NCBI GenBank assembly: GCA_948144175.1
Contig: CANXME010000317.1
Location: 47,387-111,386, forward strand
DNA length: 64,000 nucleotides
DNA from: Closterium sp. NIES-65
Lineage: Eukaryota; Streptophyta; Zygnematophyceae; Desmidiales; Closteriaceae
Reading direction: 5' to 3'
The number at the start of each line of letters is the position of its first letter. The stretch's first letter is position 1. Shown here piece after piece: positions 25,192 to 37,517 of this stretch. The notes under the pieces were generated by a model. It was not told where the DNA came from. It worked only from the letters and a program-made list of their open reading frames with translations, and made no database searches. Made by a program: the position numbers and the translations under genes.

Positions 25192-27027
25192 TTATATAGA
25201 GTTTCTATTCTTGCTAATTTTGGGTTTCTTTTTTCTTCGGACAATATTGTGTTGAAGTGATCTGGCTTTCCATACTTTAGATATACTAGCTCGAACTTCT
25301 TTTAAAGTAGGGCTGGATCTGTCATATATAGCAGTAGATCCTATGTCTTTGTGCGCTACAATGTTTTTGACCTTGTGTATACTGACGTTGCTTTGTAGCA
25401 AATCGGTGATGAAACTTGCTCTAAAGCTGTGTGATGTTAAGTTTTTGTTTAAAGAGACAGAAGCATGTTTTAAGACAGAGTTAACTTGTTTGCTAAAATT
25501 TACTCTATGTAAATGCGTGTGAGTCCTCTCTGCCTTGGAATCTTGAGCTGAGAATACAAAATTCTGAAGATGATAATTGCCAGAATTTTGAATAAGATGA
25601 ACGTCGGAAGAGACTTTCTTTAGAACAGCTTGTCCGTAGTGTCCTATGTGCAGGGTCTGCGGGTAACCTCCCTTGTCTCCCTTAATGTGTATAAGCTGAG
25701 TTTCACCTTCATTAATAAGCTGAAGCAGCTGTGTCCACCTAAATAGAAGAATAGTAGAAATCCGCAGGCCAGAAATATACAGCAAAGTAATAGCCAGTCT
25801 CATTCGTGCACAAGTGAGTGCAGTTTTCCCGGATGCGGGATAAACTGACTTAACGATATCTAAAGTGATTTCAAATTCTGAAGGCGTTATGTAATCACAT
25901 GGTTGCTCTTTTTGAGCATTAATTCGTTTTAGCTGAGCAGCTTGTTTCGCGTTGTCTTTCTCAAGCCTTAATTGAGCATCTTTAACCAAGAAATCAATTT
26001 TCTGATGTAATTCAACATTTTGCTTCTGTAAAGTTCTCTTATCTTCGTATAAAGTGTGCTGTAACATAACAAGTCGTCTTTTAACTTGGATTGTTTCATC
26101 AAGAGTTTCTTCTGAAGTTTTCTTGTGCTCTATAAAAAAATCTTTTAAGTTAGTAGCATGTTTTTCGACGACATTGGCTCTGAATTTCCGTATTTCCAGA
26201 CTTTCCGGAGAATTATCATTAAAAGCTATAACTGCAGACTCTTCGTTGGTAGATCCTAGAAGCTCTCTCTCGCGCGCATCTGTGTCTGCAGACTCTTCGT
26301 TGGTAGATCTTAGAAGCTCTCTCTCGCGCGCATCTGTGTCTAGAGCCTCGTCCATTTCATAAGGTGATAGACCATACATGTTTTGGCTTGTGTGCGGTTT
26401 ATTGTTATAAGTAGTAACACATTGGGTAATTAACCTGGCCAGTTCATGATGAGTGATAAGACAGGATAACTGAGCTAGGCTATATTTTGTTAAAGAGACT
26501 TGACGTTGACTTGGGGTATTTTTTAATAGAGATAAAAGTTCTTTTCTTAATAACATTTTAATAGAACGATTAAGAGATTCAGAGGCTTGGTTTCCAAAAT
26601 TTTTTCGTCCAGCGAGGTTCGAACTCAGTACGATCTTATGATTGTCTGCAAAAGTCTTTAACTCATTTGCTTGAAATATACTTTCGCGATCAGAATGTAT
26701 AACAACAGACCGCCCTTGGTTTCTAGGTATAAAAGCAGTCTGTAAAACGTGTATAACATCTTGTGTATTAAATCTTTTCTCTTGAGTAGCATGAAACACT
26801 ATAAGCCTAGATCCAAGATCAATTCCAAGAAAAAGGAAAGCTTTCTTATTGATACAAGTAATGTCAATAGAATAATAACTCAGGTTGTGTTTGACTAAAT
26901 AGCGACCCTTTAGAAAATCTTTTGAATTCATAAATTTGTTGTTCTTTTTAAAACGTGCGTAGCACGCACGTCTTGTAAACAGTTCGGTTAGCGTTTTGTC
27001 GTACGAAGGGAGAAATATATCATTCAA
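25192..27027 (-). CDS. DDE integrase/tyrosine recombinase fusion (unit 2)
   Basis: 611 aa, identical in predicted sequence to the unit-1 protein: DDE triad D55/D113/E150 and tyrosine-recombinase residues R422, H533, R536, H559 and Y568 all present. The 18-aa linker duplication is also retained. Confidence 0.93.
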   Translation of the reverse strand: MNDIFLPSYDKTLTELFTRRACYARFKKNNKFMNSKDFLKGRYLVKHNLSYYSIDITCINKKAFLFLGIDLGSRLIVFHATQEKRFNTQDVIHVLQTAFIPRNQGRSVVIHSDRESIFQANELKTFADNHKIVLSSNLAGRKNFGNQASESLNRSIKMLLRKELLSLLKNTPSQRQVSLTKYSLAQLSCLITHHELARLITQCVTTYNNKPHTSQNMYGLSPYEMDEALDTDARERELLRSTNEESADTDARERELLGSTNEESAVIAFNDNSPESLEIRKFRANVVEKHATNLKDFFIEHKKTSEETLDETIQVKRRLVMLQHTLYEDKRTLQKQNVELHQKIDFLVKDAQLRLEKDNAKQAAQLKRINAQKEQPCDYITPSEFEITLDIVKSVYPASGKTALTCARMRLAITLLYISGLRISTILLFRWTQLLQLINEGETQLIHIKGDKGGYPQTLHIGHYGQAVLKKVSSDVHLIQNSGNYHLQNFVFSAQDSKAERTHTHLHRVNFSKQVNSVLKHASVSLNKNLTSHSFRASFITDLLQSNVSIHKVKNIVAHKDIGSTAIYDRSSPTLKEVRASISKVWKARSLQHNIVRRKKKPKISKNRNSI

Positions 27028-28384
27028 GGTTGGTTTTCTTTAAAAAGAATGCTTAATAGTTGAGAGAGCAGAAAACTAAACTAAAAAACCTAATATAAGT
27101 GCTAGCTTGCGAAGCCTATCTGTTTGTCTAAGCACTACGCTTGCGCCTCCCCGGGGGGTTCTTGCTTGCGAACTTGCAAAAAACTAAATTGGTGTTTATA
27201 TAATATTCTTTCAAAAGTCATTGCGTAAACTTAAAAAGGCAGACAACGTGGCTAAGTTTTCTGTATTTTCGGGCCAATTTGAATAAACGCTTGCGTTTAT
27301 TTTGATTGTTAGCACCAGTTTTCAATAAATGCTTGCGTTTATTTATGGTGCAATGATTAGTATTTGGTTACGGGTTTGCCCTTGCTGTTAATATAAACCT
27401 TCACAAAAGAATGCTTAATAGTTGAGAAAGCAGGAAATTAAAGCTAAAAACCCTAAGATTCCCTTTCTCTTTGATCTAAGTGTGTCCTTTGGTTAAGTGT
27501 TTCGCTCAGGATTCTTTGCAAGCATGCTTGCATGCTTGCTTGCATGCTTGCTCGACCGTCCTTCGGACCCTTTATCGACCGTCCTTCGGACCCTTTATGT
27601 TGTGATCTCGTAATCTAAGCGCCTTGCGTTCGCAAGCTCCTTGTTAAGAAGCAAGCTCGCAAGGGCGCGAGGCGCCTTGCGTTAGCAAGCTCGTTGTTAG
27701 CTTGCAAGCGTGTTCCTTAGAAAGCAAGCTCGCAAGGTTGCGAACGTCTTTCTTTAAAACAAGCGAGTAAGCTAAAGGTGGTTTTAGCTTGCGAGCGTCT
27801 TTCTTTAAAACAAAACAAGCGCCTTTCTTACGAATTCAAAGCGCACGAACTTTTTTTCCTTCGGTTGCGAGCGCCTTTCTTAGGAAGTAAGAATCTTTTG
27901 TTATCAAGCAAGCAGTGTTCATTTTGTTTCGCGTGTTGCGCGCTTGCGTAGCACGCACTTTTTCTCCTGCGCGTTTTAGGGGTTCTTAATCTAGCGTACT
28001 TGCATTTTAGGGTTGCGAAGCTTGGTAACCGAAGCAGCTTAGGTTTGCGCCGCTTCGCTTGCTTGCTTGTCAACCGAACAAGCATAGTTTTTTGCTCGTC
28101 AACCGAAGGGCGCCTAGCAAGTTTGGTAGCTAGCGGACTTGCACTTTAGGGTTGCGAAGCTTGCACGCTTGTTGTTAAACTATGTGCTAGTCTTGCGAAG
28201 CCTAACGCGCAGTATATGATTTGGATCGGCGCGTTTTGATACGCGCTTCAAATGGTAGTTGCATCGCGCGAAGGTTTGGGTTCGCGCGAAGGTTCGCATT
28301 GCCTTGGTTTGCTTTGCATTACTTTACGCGATGTTTTTTTTAAGATCTTTTTAAGAACAAAAAACAGAAGACATACAATCGTTT

Positions 28385-29395
28385 ATGAAAACAAAAAAGA
28401 ATTTCGAGGATCATCTACAAGGAAAATACTTAGTAGCTCACAATGATCAATCAGAAAAAGAGATACAATTATATAGAGACCAAGTTACAGTCGAACACAC
28501 AAGCGATTGGGCTCAATACTTTGTTAACTGGAGACAGAAGCAAGAGATAGAGCTCCAAGATGCAAAGCAAGAAAGAATTGCCATTTATAAACAGAATCAG
28601 GAGCTAATACGAAAAGTTGACTTGCAGAGCAGCCTTCTACATGATCAGCAACAGCAGATTCAGCAACTTACAGATGAATTGAACCAAAGACTAACCAAAG
28701 AAAAAGCCATAGAAGACAAAAGGGCCAAAAGAAAAGCTGCTAAGAAACAGCCCCTAAGAGACGCTATTACACCAGAAGAATTTCAGCTTATTATTGAAAA
28801 CGTTTATCAACTTACTGACAAATCAGCACGCATCAAAGTAGCTCTTACTCTATTGTATCTAACTGGCTTACGCGTTAGCAACTTGCTTCAATTTCATGTC
28901 AGTAATCTACAAGAATTAATCACAAAACAAAGCACTCTAGTCCACATCATTAAACGAGGAGGTTCACGTAAAATCATACTGCCAAGCGACGCAAAGCACT
29001 GGCTTCAACGTGTTAAACATGAGATCGAACTCATTACAAAAGGGAAAAGCCCTCAAGACCCCCTTTTCACTAACAAACAAGGCCATCTTATCTCACGTGA
29101 ACAATTCAACAAACAACTCAATCAAACACTCAAGCTTGTCGCCATGAAAACTGGAAAGAGAATTTATACGCATAGCTTTCGAGTAACTATGGTCACTGAA
29201 CTATTGCAACAGCAGCCCATACAAAACGTCAAAAATATAGTAGGCCATAAGGACATAAGGACCACTGAACTCTACAATAGAAACTTTATGGGAGAGCGCG
29301 AATTCAGAAAGGCCATTCAATATGTTTTTAAAAAAAGAAAAAGTCAATCTAAAGACTATCCTGATCAAGATCATCAAGATGATCAAGATTTTTAA
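28385..29395 (+). CDS. Tyrosine recombinase lacking the DDE core (unit 2)
   Basis: 336 aa, identical to unit 1, with R163, H263, R266, H288 and Y297. A hairpin follows at 29474-29501. Confidence 0.93.
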   Translation: MKTKKNFEDHLQGKYLVAHNDQSEKEIQLYRDQVTVEHTSDWAQYFVNWRQKQEIELQDAKQERIAIYKQNQELIRKVDLQSSLLHDQQQQIQQLTDELNQRLTKEKAIEDKRAKRKAAKKQPLRDAITPEEFQLIIENVYQLTDKSARIKVALTLLYLTGLRVSNLLQFHVSNLQELITKQSTLVHIIKRGGSRKIILPSDAKHWLQRVKHEIELITKGKSPQDPLFTNKQGHLISREQFNKQLNQTLKLVAMKTGKRIYTHSFRVTMVTELLQQQPIQNVKNIVGHKDIRTTELYNRNFMGEREFRKAIQYVFKKRKSQSKDYPDQDHQDDQDF

Positions 29396-30457
29396 CAATA
29401 CGCTTTAAGTCCTTCTTTTGCTGATTAGTAACCCAAAGGGTCACGAACCTACAGTTCTATGATGTGAGGTAATAGGTCACAAAACACATGTTCTGTGACC
29501 TAAAACAACCATACATTTATACCGAAGATTTTATTACACAAAAAATCTTTTTTTGTGCAAAACATTATAAAACAAAGTCTTACCTTTTGACAAATTTTTC
29601 AAAAAAGACAAAACCATTAACGATTATATGTCTTCTGTTTTCTGTTTGTCTGTGTCCTTTGCTTCAAATCTGTCTCTGAATAGCCTTCACAAAGGACAGC
29701 TTAAAAAAAGAGAAAAGAATAAACTAAAAAACTAATCTTCCCTTTCTCTTGTATCTAAGTCTTCCTTTGTGCTCTAAGGGTCGAGAATTGGCGCGTTTAT
29801 TTATATATTATATATATTTCAATGGAATTTTAGCCCCCCTTGTCATATGTGCTAAGCTTGCGAACGCCTTTCTTAACAAACAAGCAAGGATCTTCCGTTC
29901 GCAAGCTCGTCGTTCTTAGCAAGCTCGTTTTTTAGCTCGCTTGCTCGTTGTTAGCAAGCAAGCGCCTTCCTTAGCAAGCTCGCAAGCTAAATAAGTATTA
30001 ATTCTGTCCAATCTTGTTCTGAGTGTCCTTAGTTTGCTTAGATAGAAGAGGTAGTAAGCGCCTTTGGCGCGCAAGAAACAAAAAGGAAGAGGGGAAAGGC
30101 ACTAGTTTGAATAAACGCTGCTTCCTTTATTTCTTGCATACGCAATGACTTGTCCTTCAAATGTATATAAATACATTTTTACTTTTTTTCAAATTTACGT
30201 AATGACTCGCTTGCTTCGCTTTGCGGTGCCCGCTTGCTTTGCGGCGCCTTTAACTCGCTTGCTTGCTTGCTTGCTTGCTAGTTAAAGCAAAGAAAAGTAG
30301 CAAGGAGCGTGCGTCCTAGGCACACGCTTTCTTTTAGCACGGGCAATCTTTCAAACACAAAATTGAGTCACTGCAAAAATTATATGAAGATACTAAGAGT
30401 CAACATAATGAAGGCCAAGTTTTTTATGAGTCTCAACGAAAAATTTACCATGATCTC

Positions 30458-31429
30458 ATGGAACAACTAAAGCTTGATCCCCATAATGCAGCTTTACATC
30501 AAGAATGTTATAACGCTCATGCTATCTTAGACGGTTATTATCGCCAACTGGAAGAACTAGACCGCTCTTTACACTATGTCAAAGGCAACCTCGAAGGGTA
30601 CGTAAATATTCGAAATATTGTTACAGCGTCAGGTATGATCGTTACGCCTACATCTGCTATCACTTTCGATCAAGCAGTAATGAGTTCAAATCAAACACAA
30701 GGAGGGGGTCTTATCAGAATTCCAACAGAACCAACTCCCGCTGCAGAAACAAGAACTCATTCTGCATCTACTAGTTCAGAAACAACAACTAGTTCAGAGA
30801 CAAGAACTCATTCTGCGTCTAATGCTTCAGAGATAACAACTCATCCTATATCTGGTGAAGGCATCATAAGTAATCCACTGTACTCGAGCTCTGGTGAAGG
30901 CATCATAAGTAATCCACTGTACTCGAGCTCTGGTAATCGCTCTGCCCTAATGACAGAGTCGATTCCTTTTAAGAGCAATCTTCATTCACTTGAAGATGAG
31001 ACCGATCTTGAATTACTTCAAGAAATGTTACCCCAGTTAAATAACCGAGAGCTCGCGAGTCTATTAGTAAATAGCGATGAATGGAAAAAAAAGAACTTAC
31101 TTTCTTTGTGTAATAAGATGAAGTTTCTACAAGATCAAAAATTAATTTCTAATGACATGACAGAAGAACAGCTAGTGCTCAAACAGGAAATCAAAAGTGT
31201 TATATGCAATGATTTGTTAACTGAAAAAATAAAGACCAACGAAGAACTTGCATATTTTTTGTTAGATTGCATTTGCGGCATAGACTGTCTAGAAATACCT
31301 GCTTTAACCTTCTCCTTGTCTAAAATACAAAGTATTGTCTCGTCAGATTTACCTGATAAAGAAAAAATAACAAATTGGTTAGAAAATGTAACCAATTTGG
31401 TATCGCAGGTTATTGTACCAAATATATGA
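30458..31429 (+). CDS. Unknown 323-aa protein (unit 2)
   Basis: Identical to the unit-1 protein, including the perfect 13-aa tandem repeat. The same 40-codon open stretch lies upstream of the ATG. Confidence 0.75.
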   Translation: MEQLKLDPHNAALHQECYNAHAILDGYYRQLEELDRSLHYVKGNLEGYVNIRNIVTASGMIVTPTSAITFDQAVMSSNQTQGGGLIRIPTEPTPAAETRTHSASTSSETTTSSETRTHSASNASEITTHPISGEGIISNPLYSSSGEGIISNPLYSSSGNRSALMTESIPFKSNLHSLEDETDLELLQEMLPQLNNRELASLLVNSDEWKKKNLLSLCNKMKFLQDQKLISNDMTEEQLVLKQEIKSVICNDLLTEKIKTNEELAYFLLDCICGIDCLEIPALTFSLSKIQSIVSSDLPDKEKITNWLENVTNLVSQVIVPNI

Positions 31430-31436
31430 AATACTT

Positions 31437-32081
31437 ATGCTATGGTTAATTTGTTTAATTATCAACATCTCAAATAGTTTATTAAACGCATATCATATAT
31501 TTCAACTTAATTGCGGAATTGAAGTGCAGTCTACGGTGTTACCACTTGAGATTGAATTAAGCCTAACAACCCCATCAATATTGCCAATCTTCATTGGTTT
31601 AAGCATTGCTGGTTTACTAACACTAAAGCATTTGTTACATATCTCCGAGTTAAAATATGTACCTTTACCAGAAGAAGAATTCTATACGCATCTATTAGCT
31701 ACCAGTGATTTACCTTGGAAAGGACCACTTTTTACAAAGGAGTTCTATGACTTTTGCCTTAGTATAGGCTACGATATTGCTCAAGTCAACAATTTTCATT
31801 ATATCATACTTAAATATAACGAAGGCCTCCCGGGAGGCCTTGATAATCTGTTGGTTGGGTATGACTTGAATAGAGAAATTATCATTTCATCTTATTTACG
31901 AATTAATCAGGAACATAGATATGGCCTTTCTTCTATCGTCAACCTTTGGTGGCTATCACCAAGAGGTGCCGAATATATACTTTCACTAAAGCCTATTATT
32001 AAGAATATAGAAGACCTTGAAAAATGTGCTCAAACATCCCTGCGCTATACTTTAAATCAACTTAAAACTTTAAGAGAATAA
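31437..32081 (+). CDS. Unknown two-helix membrane protein (unit 2)
   Basis: 214 aa from the ATG seven bases after the preceding stop; identical to unit 1. It contains the 20-bp palindrome at 31822-31841. Confidence 0.75.
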   Translation: MLWLICLIINISNSLLNAYHIFQLNCGIEVQSTVLPLEIELSLTTPSILPIFIGLSIAGLLTLKHLLHISELKYVPLPEEEFYTHLLATSDLPWKGPLFTKEFYDFCLSIGYDIAQVNNFHYIILKYNEGLPGGLDNLLVGYDLNREIIISSYLRINQEHRYGLSSIVNLWWLSPRGAEYILSLKPIIKNIEDLEKCAQTSLRYTLNQLKTLRE

Positions 32082-32094
32082 AATACTATCAAAT

Positions 32095-32610
32095 ATGAAT
32101 ACAAAAGAATCACAGCAAGTCCGTGCGAAAGGAACAAGAACTAATAAATCAGTATATATACATTATTCTGTTTTCAGCTTTTTATTATTTTTGGAAAATA
32201 TAGGATATTCCTTTGAACATAAGAATTTATTTAATATAGCATTCAATTTCAAGTTAAAGGTTGGTGTTCGTAAAATTAAAGGATACACTCCGATAGAACC
32301 AAACAACCTTTTACGACGTAAATCGCACAATTATGATTTGACATCTATCCCTGAAAGTAATGTACAAGAGGTTACTAATAGAATATCTCAATTGGTTTCG
32401 GAAGGCTATCAGTTTACAAAGATGGAACTTAAGGGTAAATTCATAGTTAAACCGACCGAAAAGGCCCAGAATGAGTACGCCAAGACCGTAATTGTTGCTT
32501 TAGGAGAGAGAGAGGCTTCAAACTTAAACTGGTTCAGTTATTGGAACTCACAGATGTATTTGTCGTCATCCGAATTTAAAGTGGACATAACATCCAATTT
32601 TGAATACTAG
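32095..32610 (+). CDS. Unknown 171-aa protein (unit 2)
   Basis: Identical to unit 1; starts 13 bases after the membrane-protein gene and is followed by the hairpin at 32637-32662. Confidence 0.72.
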   Translation: MNTKESQQVRAKGTRTNKSVYIHYSVFSFLLFLENIGYSFEHKNLFNIAFNFKLKVGVRKIKGYTPIEPNNLLRRKSHNYDLTSIPESNVQEVTNRISQLVSEGYQFTKMELKGKFIVKPTEKAQNEYAKTVIVALGEREASNLNWFSYWNSQMYLSSSEFKVDITSNFEY

Positions 32611-34324
32611 ACTACATTTTGGGTAACTGAATAATCAATGTGGGCGCGAAGCGCTCCACATTTGATTAGCACCCTAAAGCATTTCATTCTCAATATTATG
32701 CGCCGCTTACGCGCTCCGTTAAAGGTGTGAACAACTTAACTAAGCAAGCAAAGCTTGCGAAGAGTATCACTTAAAGGAACAACCTTCGCAAGCCTGGCTA
32801 CCAAACGTGCTAGGCCAACCAAGCCTAAAACGCATAGGGCTAAGTGCGTGTTACGCGCTTGCGTAGCACGCGAAAGAAGTAACAACCTTCGCAAGCCTAA
32901 CACTTTTGAAGGGGTTTCGCAGCTTAGCACTTAGAAAAACTAACAAGCTTCGCGAACGTAACACAACTAATCAAAAAACAAGTGTGATAGGCTTTGCCTC
33001 CCTAGCACTTTGAGAAATAGATAGGCTTCGCTTGCGTTTACATAAGCGAAGCTTCGGTCCCCTAAACGCGCATGGGATAGGCGCACGCTTTACGCAAGCG
33101 TGCGAGTCACTATGGTCACTGAACGGAAGGGTGCAAGCCTGCTAATAAAGAGTGCTTGGTTGTGAGCGGAAGGCGCTTGCGAAATGCGCTCGGAACCCAA
33201 AGGAGCTCGCTTGCTCGATAAGAAAGGCGTTTGTATCGTTTTCCTTTTAAGCGCGTTTGAGCGCTTGCTTCGGCTACCCTGGCAGGCACTTTGGGCTTGA
33301 TTTCCTTTTAATCGCGTGTTAGGGTTAGTACGCCTACTCCGCTTGGTAGGAGGTAGGGTTAGTATGCAACTTCTTCTTTATATGAGTGTCAAGGTAAGTA
33401 AGCCTGACTCTCAGTTTTTTTTTCGCGTGCTACGCAAGCGCATAACACGCACTTGCTCAGTAGGCTTGCTTAGGGTAGCACGGTTGGTCGGTAGGCTTAC
33501 TCGGTAGGGGTGCGAAGCTTGTCTATTTATATAAATACAAGGCTCACGAAGTTTAGCACGCTATTTTCTTTAAGTGCTACGCTGGCTACCCCTATCTGTT
33601 GTATATCCCTAAGTATTAGGGTTGCGGTTGCGAACGCTAGTGGGTTTTGTGTGTGGTGGGGTGACGAGGCCTAGCGCGGCGGGCAGTGTTGTCTTTGTCT
33701 TTTATTCGCGCGTCTTGATACGCGCTTCCATAAGTAGTTTTGTTTGTTTCGCGTTTCAGGCATTTCCCTAACAGACAAGCGTGTGTCCCTTTTCCTTTTT
33801 CTTGGCGCGTGTGAACGCGCTTGCTTTGCCTATTATGCATGTCTCTTTTCAAACACATGTAAGTCGGTTACTTATTGCACATATTTAAGAATTGTTATCG
33901 GCGCGTCTTGCGCGCCTATGCACCTGCATTCCCAAACGCATTCATTAATTGATTCCAGCGGACATATCTTATCCTCTTTTGTTTTGTTTCGCGTTTTAGG
34001 CGTTTGCCTAACACGCAGAAGTGTGTCAGCATCTTCATAAAACTTCGTGTATTTTGTTTTTGTAGCAAGCTTAGCTTGCGAAACTTATTCTTTCGATTTT
34101 TCTTTTAAAAAAAAAAGGATTAAAAAAAATGTCCAACTGACTACACTTTTCTCCTCTGACAAATCAAAAATTTTTTTTAAAAATTTTTGCAAAACAGGGC
34201 AAAATAACCACAAACAAGCCACTACAAAACAAATGTTTTGTAGTCACTGCAAAACAAATGTTTTGTAGTGTTTAGGCATGATTGTTTGTTAGTTCCTAAT
34301 TAAAGTCTGAAGCTAGATCCAATA

Positions 34325-36160
34325 TTATATAGAGTTTCTATTCTTGCTAATTTTGGGTTTCTTTTTTCTTCGGACAATATTGTGTTGAAGTGATCTGGCT
34401 TTCCATACTTTAGATATACTAGCTCGAACTTCTTTTAAAGTAGGGCTGGATCTGTCATATATAGCAGTAGATCCTATGTCTTTGTGCGCTACAATGTTTT
34501 TGACCTTGTGTATACTGACGTTGCTTTGTAGCAAATCGGTGATGAAACTTGCTCTAAAGCTGTGTGATGTTAAGTTTTTGTTTAAAGAGACAGAAGCATG
34601 TTTTAAGACAGAGTTAACTTGTTTGCTAAAATTTACTCTATGTAAATGCGTGTGAGTCCTCTCTGCCTTGGAATCTTGAGCTGAGAATACAAAATTCTGA
34701 AGATGATAATTGCCAGAATTTTGAATAAGATGAACGTCGGAAGAGACTTTCTTTAGAACAGCTTGTCCGTAGTGTCCTATGTGCAGGGTCTGCGGGTAAC
34801 CTCCCTTGTCTCCCTTAATGTGTATAAGCTGAGTTTCACCTTCATTAATAAGCTGAAGCAGCTGTGTCCACCTAAATAGAAGAATAGTAGAAATCCGCAG
34901 GCCAGAAATATACAGCAAAGTAATAGCCAGTCTCATTCGTGCACAAGTGAGTGCAGTTTTCCCGGATGCGGGATAAACTGACTTAACGATATCTAAAGTG
35001 ATTTCAAATTCTGAAGGCGTTATGTAATCACATGGTTGCTCTTTTTGAGCATTAATTCGTTTTAGCTGAGCAGCTTGTTTCGCGTTGTCTTTCTCAAGCC
35101 TTAATTGAGCATCTTTAACCAAGAAATCAATTTTCTGATGTAATTCAACATTTTGCTTCTGTAAAGTTCTCTTATCTTCGTATAAAGTGTGCTGTAACAT
35201 AACAAGTCGTCTTTTAACTTGGATTGTTTCATCAAGAGTTTCTTCTGAAGTTTTCTTGTGCTCTATAAAAAAATCTTTTAAGTTAGTAGCATGTTTTTCG
35301 ACGACATTGGCTCTGAATTTCCGTATTTCCAGACTTTCCGGAGAATTATCATTAAAAGCTATAACTGCAGACTCTTCGTTGGTAGATCCTAGAAGCTCTC
35401 TCTCGCGCGCATCTGTGTCTGCAGACTCTTCGTTGGTAGATCTTAGAAGCTCTCTCTCGCGCGCATCTGTGTCTAGAGCCTCGTCCATTTCATAAGGTGA
35501 TAGACCATACATGTTTTGGCTTGTGTGCGGTTTATTGTTATAAGTAGTAACACATTGGGTAATTAACCTGGCCAGTTCATGATGAGTGATAAGACAGGAT
35601 AACTGAGCTAGGCTATATTTTGTTAAAGAGACTTGACGTTGACTTGGGGTATTTTTTAATAGAGATAAAAGTTCTTTTCTTAATAACATTTTAATAGAAC
35701 GATTAAGAGATTCAGAGGCTTGGTTTCCAAAATTTTTTCGTCCAGCGAGGTTCGAACTCAGTACGATCTTATGATTGTCTGCAAAAGTCTTTAACTCATT
35801 TGCTTGAAATATACTTTCGCGATCAGAATGTATAACAACAGACCGCCCTTGGTTTCTAGGTATAAAAGCAGTCTGTAAAACGTGTATAACATCTTGTGTA
35901 TTAAATCTTTTCTCTTGAGTAGCATGAAACACTATAAGCCTAGATCCAAGATCAATTCCAAGAAAAAGGAAAGCTTTCTTATTGATACAAGTAATGTCAA
36001 TAGAATAATAACTCAGGTTGTGTTTGACTAAATAGCGACCCTTTAGAAAATCTTTTGAATTCATAAATTTGTTGTTCTTTTTAAAACGTGCGTAGCACGC
36101 ACGTCTTGTAAACAGTTCGGTTAGCGTTTTGTCGTACGAAGGGAGAAATATATCATTCAA
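34325..36160 (-). CDS. DDE integrase/tyrosine recombinase fusion (unit 3)
   Basis: 611 aa, identical to unit 1, with both catalytic sets complete. Confidence 0.93.
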   Translation of the reverse strand: MNDIFLPSYDKTLTELFTRRACYARFKKNNKFMNSKDFLKGRYLVKHNLSYYSIDITCINKKAFLFLGIDLGSRLIVFHATQEKRFNTQDVIHVLQTAFIPRNQGRSVVIHSDRESIFQANELKTFADNHKIVLSSNLAGRKNFGNQASESLNRSIKMLLRKELLSLLKNTPSQRQVSLTKYSLAQLSCLITHHELARLITQCVTTYNNKPHTSQNMYGLSPYEMDEALDTDARERELLRSTNEESADTDARERELLGSTNEESAVIAFNDNSPESLEIRKFRANVVEKHATNLKDFFIEHKKTSEETLDETIQVKRRLVMLQHTLYEDKRTLQKQNVELHQKIDFLVKDAQLRLEKDNAKQAAQLKRINAQKEQPCDYITPSEFEITLDIVKSVYPASGKTALTCARMRLAITLLYISGLRISTILLFRWTQLLQLINEGETQLIHIKGDKGGYPQTLHIGHYGQAVLKKVSSDVHLIQNSGNYHLQNFVFSAQDSKAERTHTHLHRVNFSKQVNSVLKHASVSLNKNLTSHSFRASFITDLLQSNVSIHKVKNIVAHKDIGSTAIYDRSSPTLKEVRASISKVWKARSLQHNIVRRKKKPKISKNRNSI

Positions 36161-37517
36161 GGTTGGTTTTCTTTAAAAAGAATGCTTAATAGTTGAGAGA
36201 GCAGAAAACTAAACTAAAAAACCTAATATAAGTGCTAGCTTGCGAAGCCTATCTGTTTGTCTAAGCACTACGCTTGCGCCTCCCCGGGGGGTTCTTGCTT
36301 GCGAACTTGCAAAAAACTAAATTGGTGTTTATATAATATTCTTTCAAAAGTCATTGCGTAAACTTAAAAAGGCAGACAACGTGGCTAAGTTTTCTGTATT
36401 TTCGGGCCAATTTGAATAAACGCTTGCGTTTATTTTGATTGTTAGCACCAGTTTTCAATAAATGCTTGCGTTTATTTATGGTGCAATGATTAGTATTTGG
36501 TTACGGGTTTGCCCTTGCTGTTAATATAAACCTTCACAAAAGAATGCTTAATAGTTGAGAAAGCAGGAAATTAAAGCTAAAAACCCTAAGATTCCCTTTC
36601 TCTTTGATCTAAGTGTGTCCTTTGGTTAAGTGTTTCGCTCAGGATTCTTTGCAAGCATGCTTGCATGCTTGCTTGCATGCTTGCTCGACCGTCCTTCGGA
36701 CCCTTTATCGACCGTCCTTCGGACCCTTTATGTTGTGATCTCGTAATCTAAGCGCCTTGCGTTCGCAAGCTCCTTGTTAAGAAGCAAGCTCGCAAGGGCG
36801 CGAGGCGCCTTGCGTTAGCAAGCTCGTTGTTAGCTTGCAAGCGTGTTCCTTAGAAAGCAAGCTCGCAAGGTTGCGAACGTCTTTCTTTAAAACAAGCGAG
36901 TAAGCTAAAGGTGGTTTTAGCTTGCGAGCGTCTTTCTTTAAAACAAAACAAGCGCCTTTCTTACGAATTCAAAGCGCACGAACTTTTTTTCCTTCGGTTG
37001 CGAGCGCCTTTCTTAGGAAGTAAGAATCTTTTGTTATCAAGCAAGCAGTGTTCATTTTGTTTCGCGTGTTGCGCGCTTGCGTAGCACGCACTTTTTCTCC
37101 TGCGCGTTTTAGGGGTTCTTAATCTAGCGTACTTGCATTTTAGGGTTGCGAAGCTTGGTAACCGAAGCAGCTTAGGTTTGCGCCGCTTCGCTTGCTTGCT
37201 TGTCAACCGAACAAGCATAGTTTTTTGCTCGTCAACCGAAGGGCGCCTAGCAAGTTTGGTAGCTAGCGGACTTGCACTTTAGGGTTGCGAAGCTTGCACG
37301 CTTGTTGTTAAACTATGTGCTAGTCTTGCGAAGCCTAACGCGCAGTATATGATTTGGATCGGCGCGTTTTGATACGCGCTTCAAATGGTAGTTGCATCGC
37401 GCGAAGGTTTGGGTTCGCGCGAAGGTTCGCATTGCCTTGGTTTGCTTTGCATTACTTTACGCGATGTTTTTTTTAAGATCTTTTTAAGAACAAAAAACAG
37501 AAGACATACAATCGTTT

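Larger units (their letters stand above)
25027..34159. mobile_element. Tandem element, unit 2 (9133 bp)
   Basis: Same length and layout as unit 1 (add 9133 to every unit-1 position). Predicted proteins are identical to those of unit 1. The left junction is unit end to unit start (CTCCTCTGA then CAAATC), with no host sequence between. The gene-free stretches correspond to 27028-28384, 29396-30457 and 32611-34159. Confidence 0.92.
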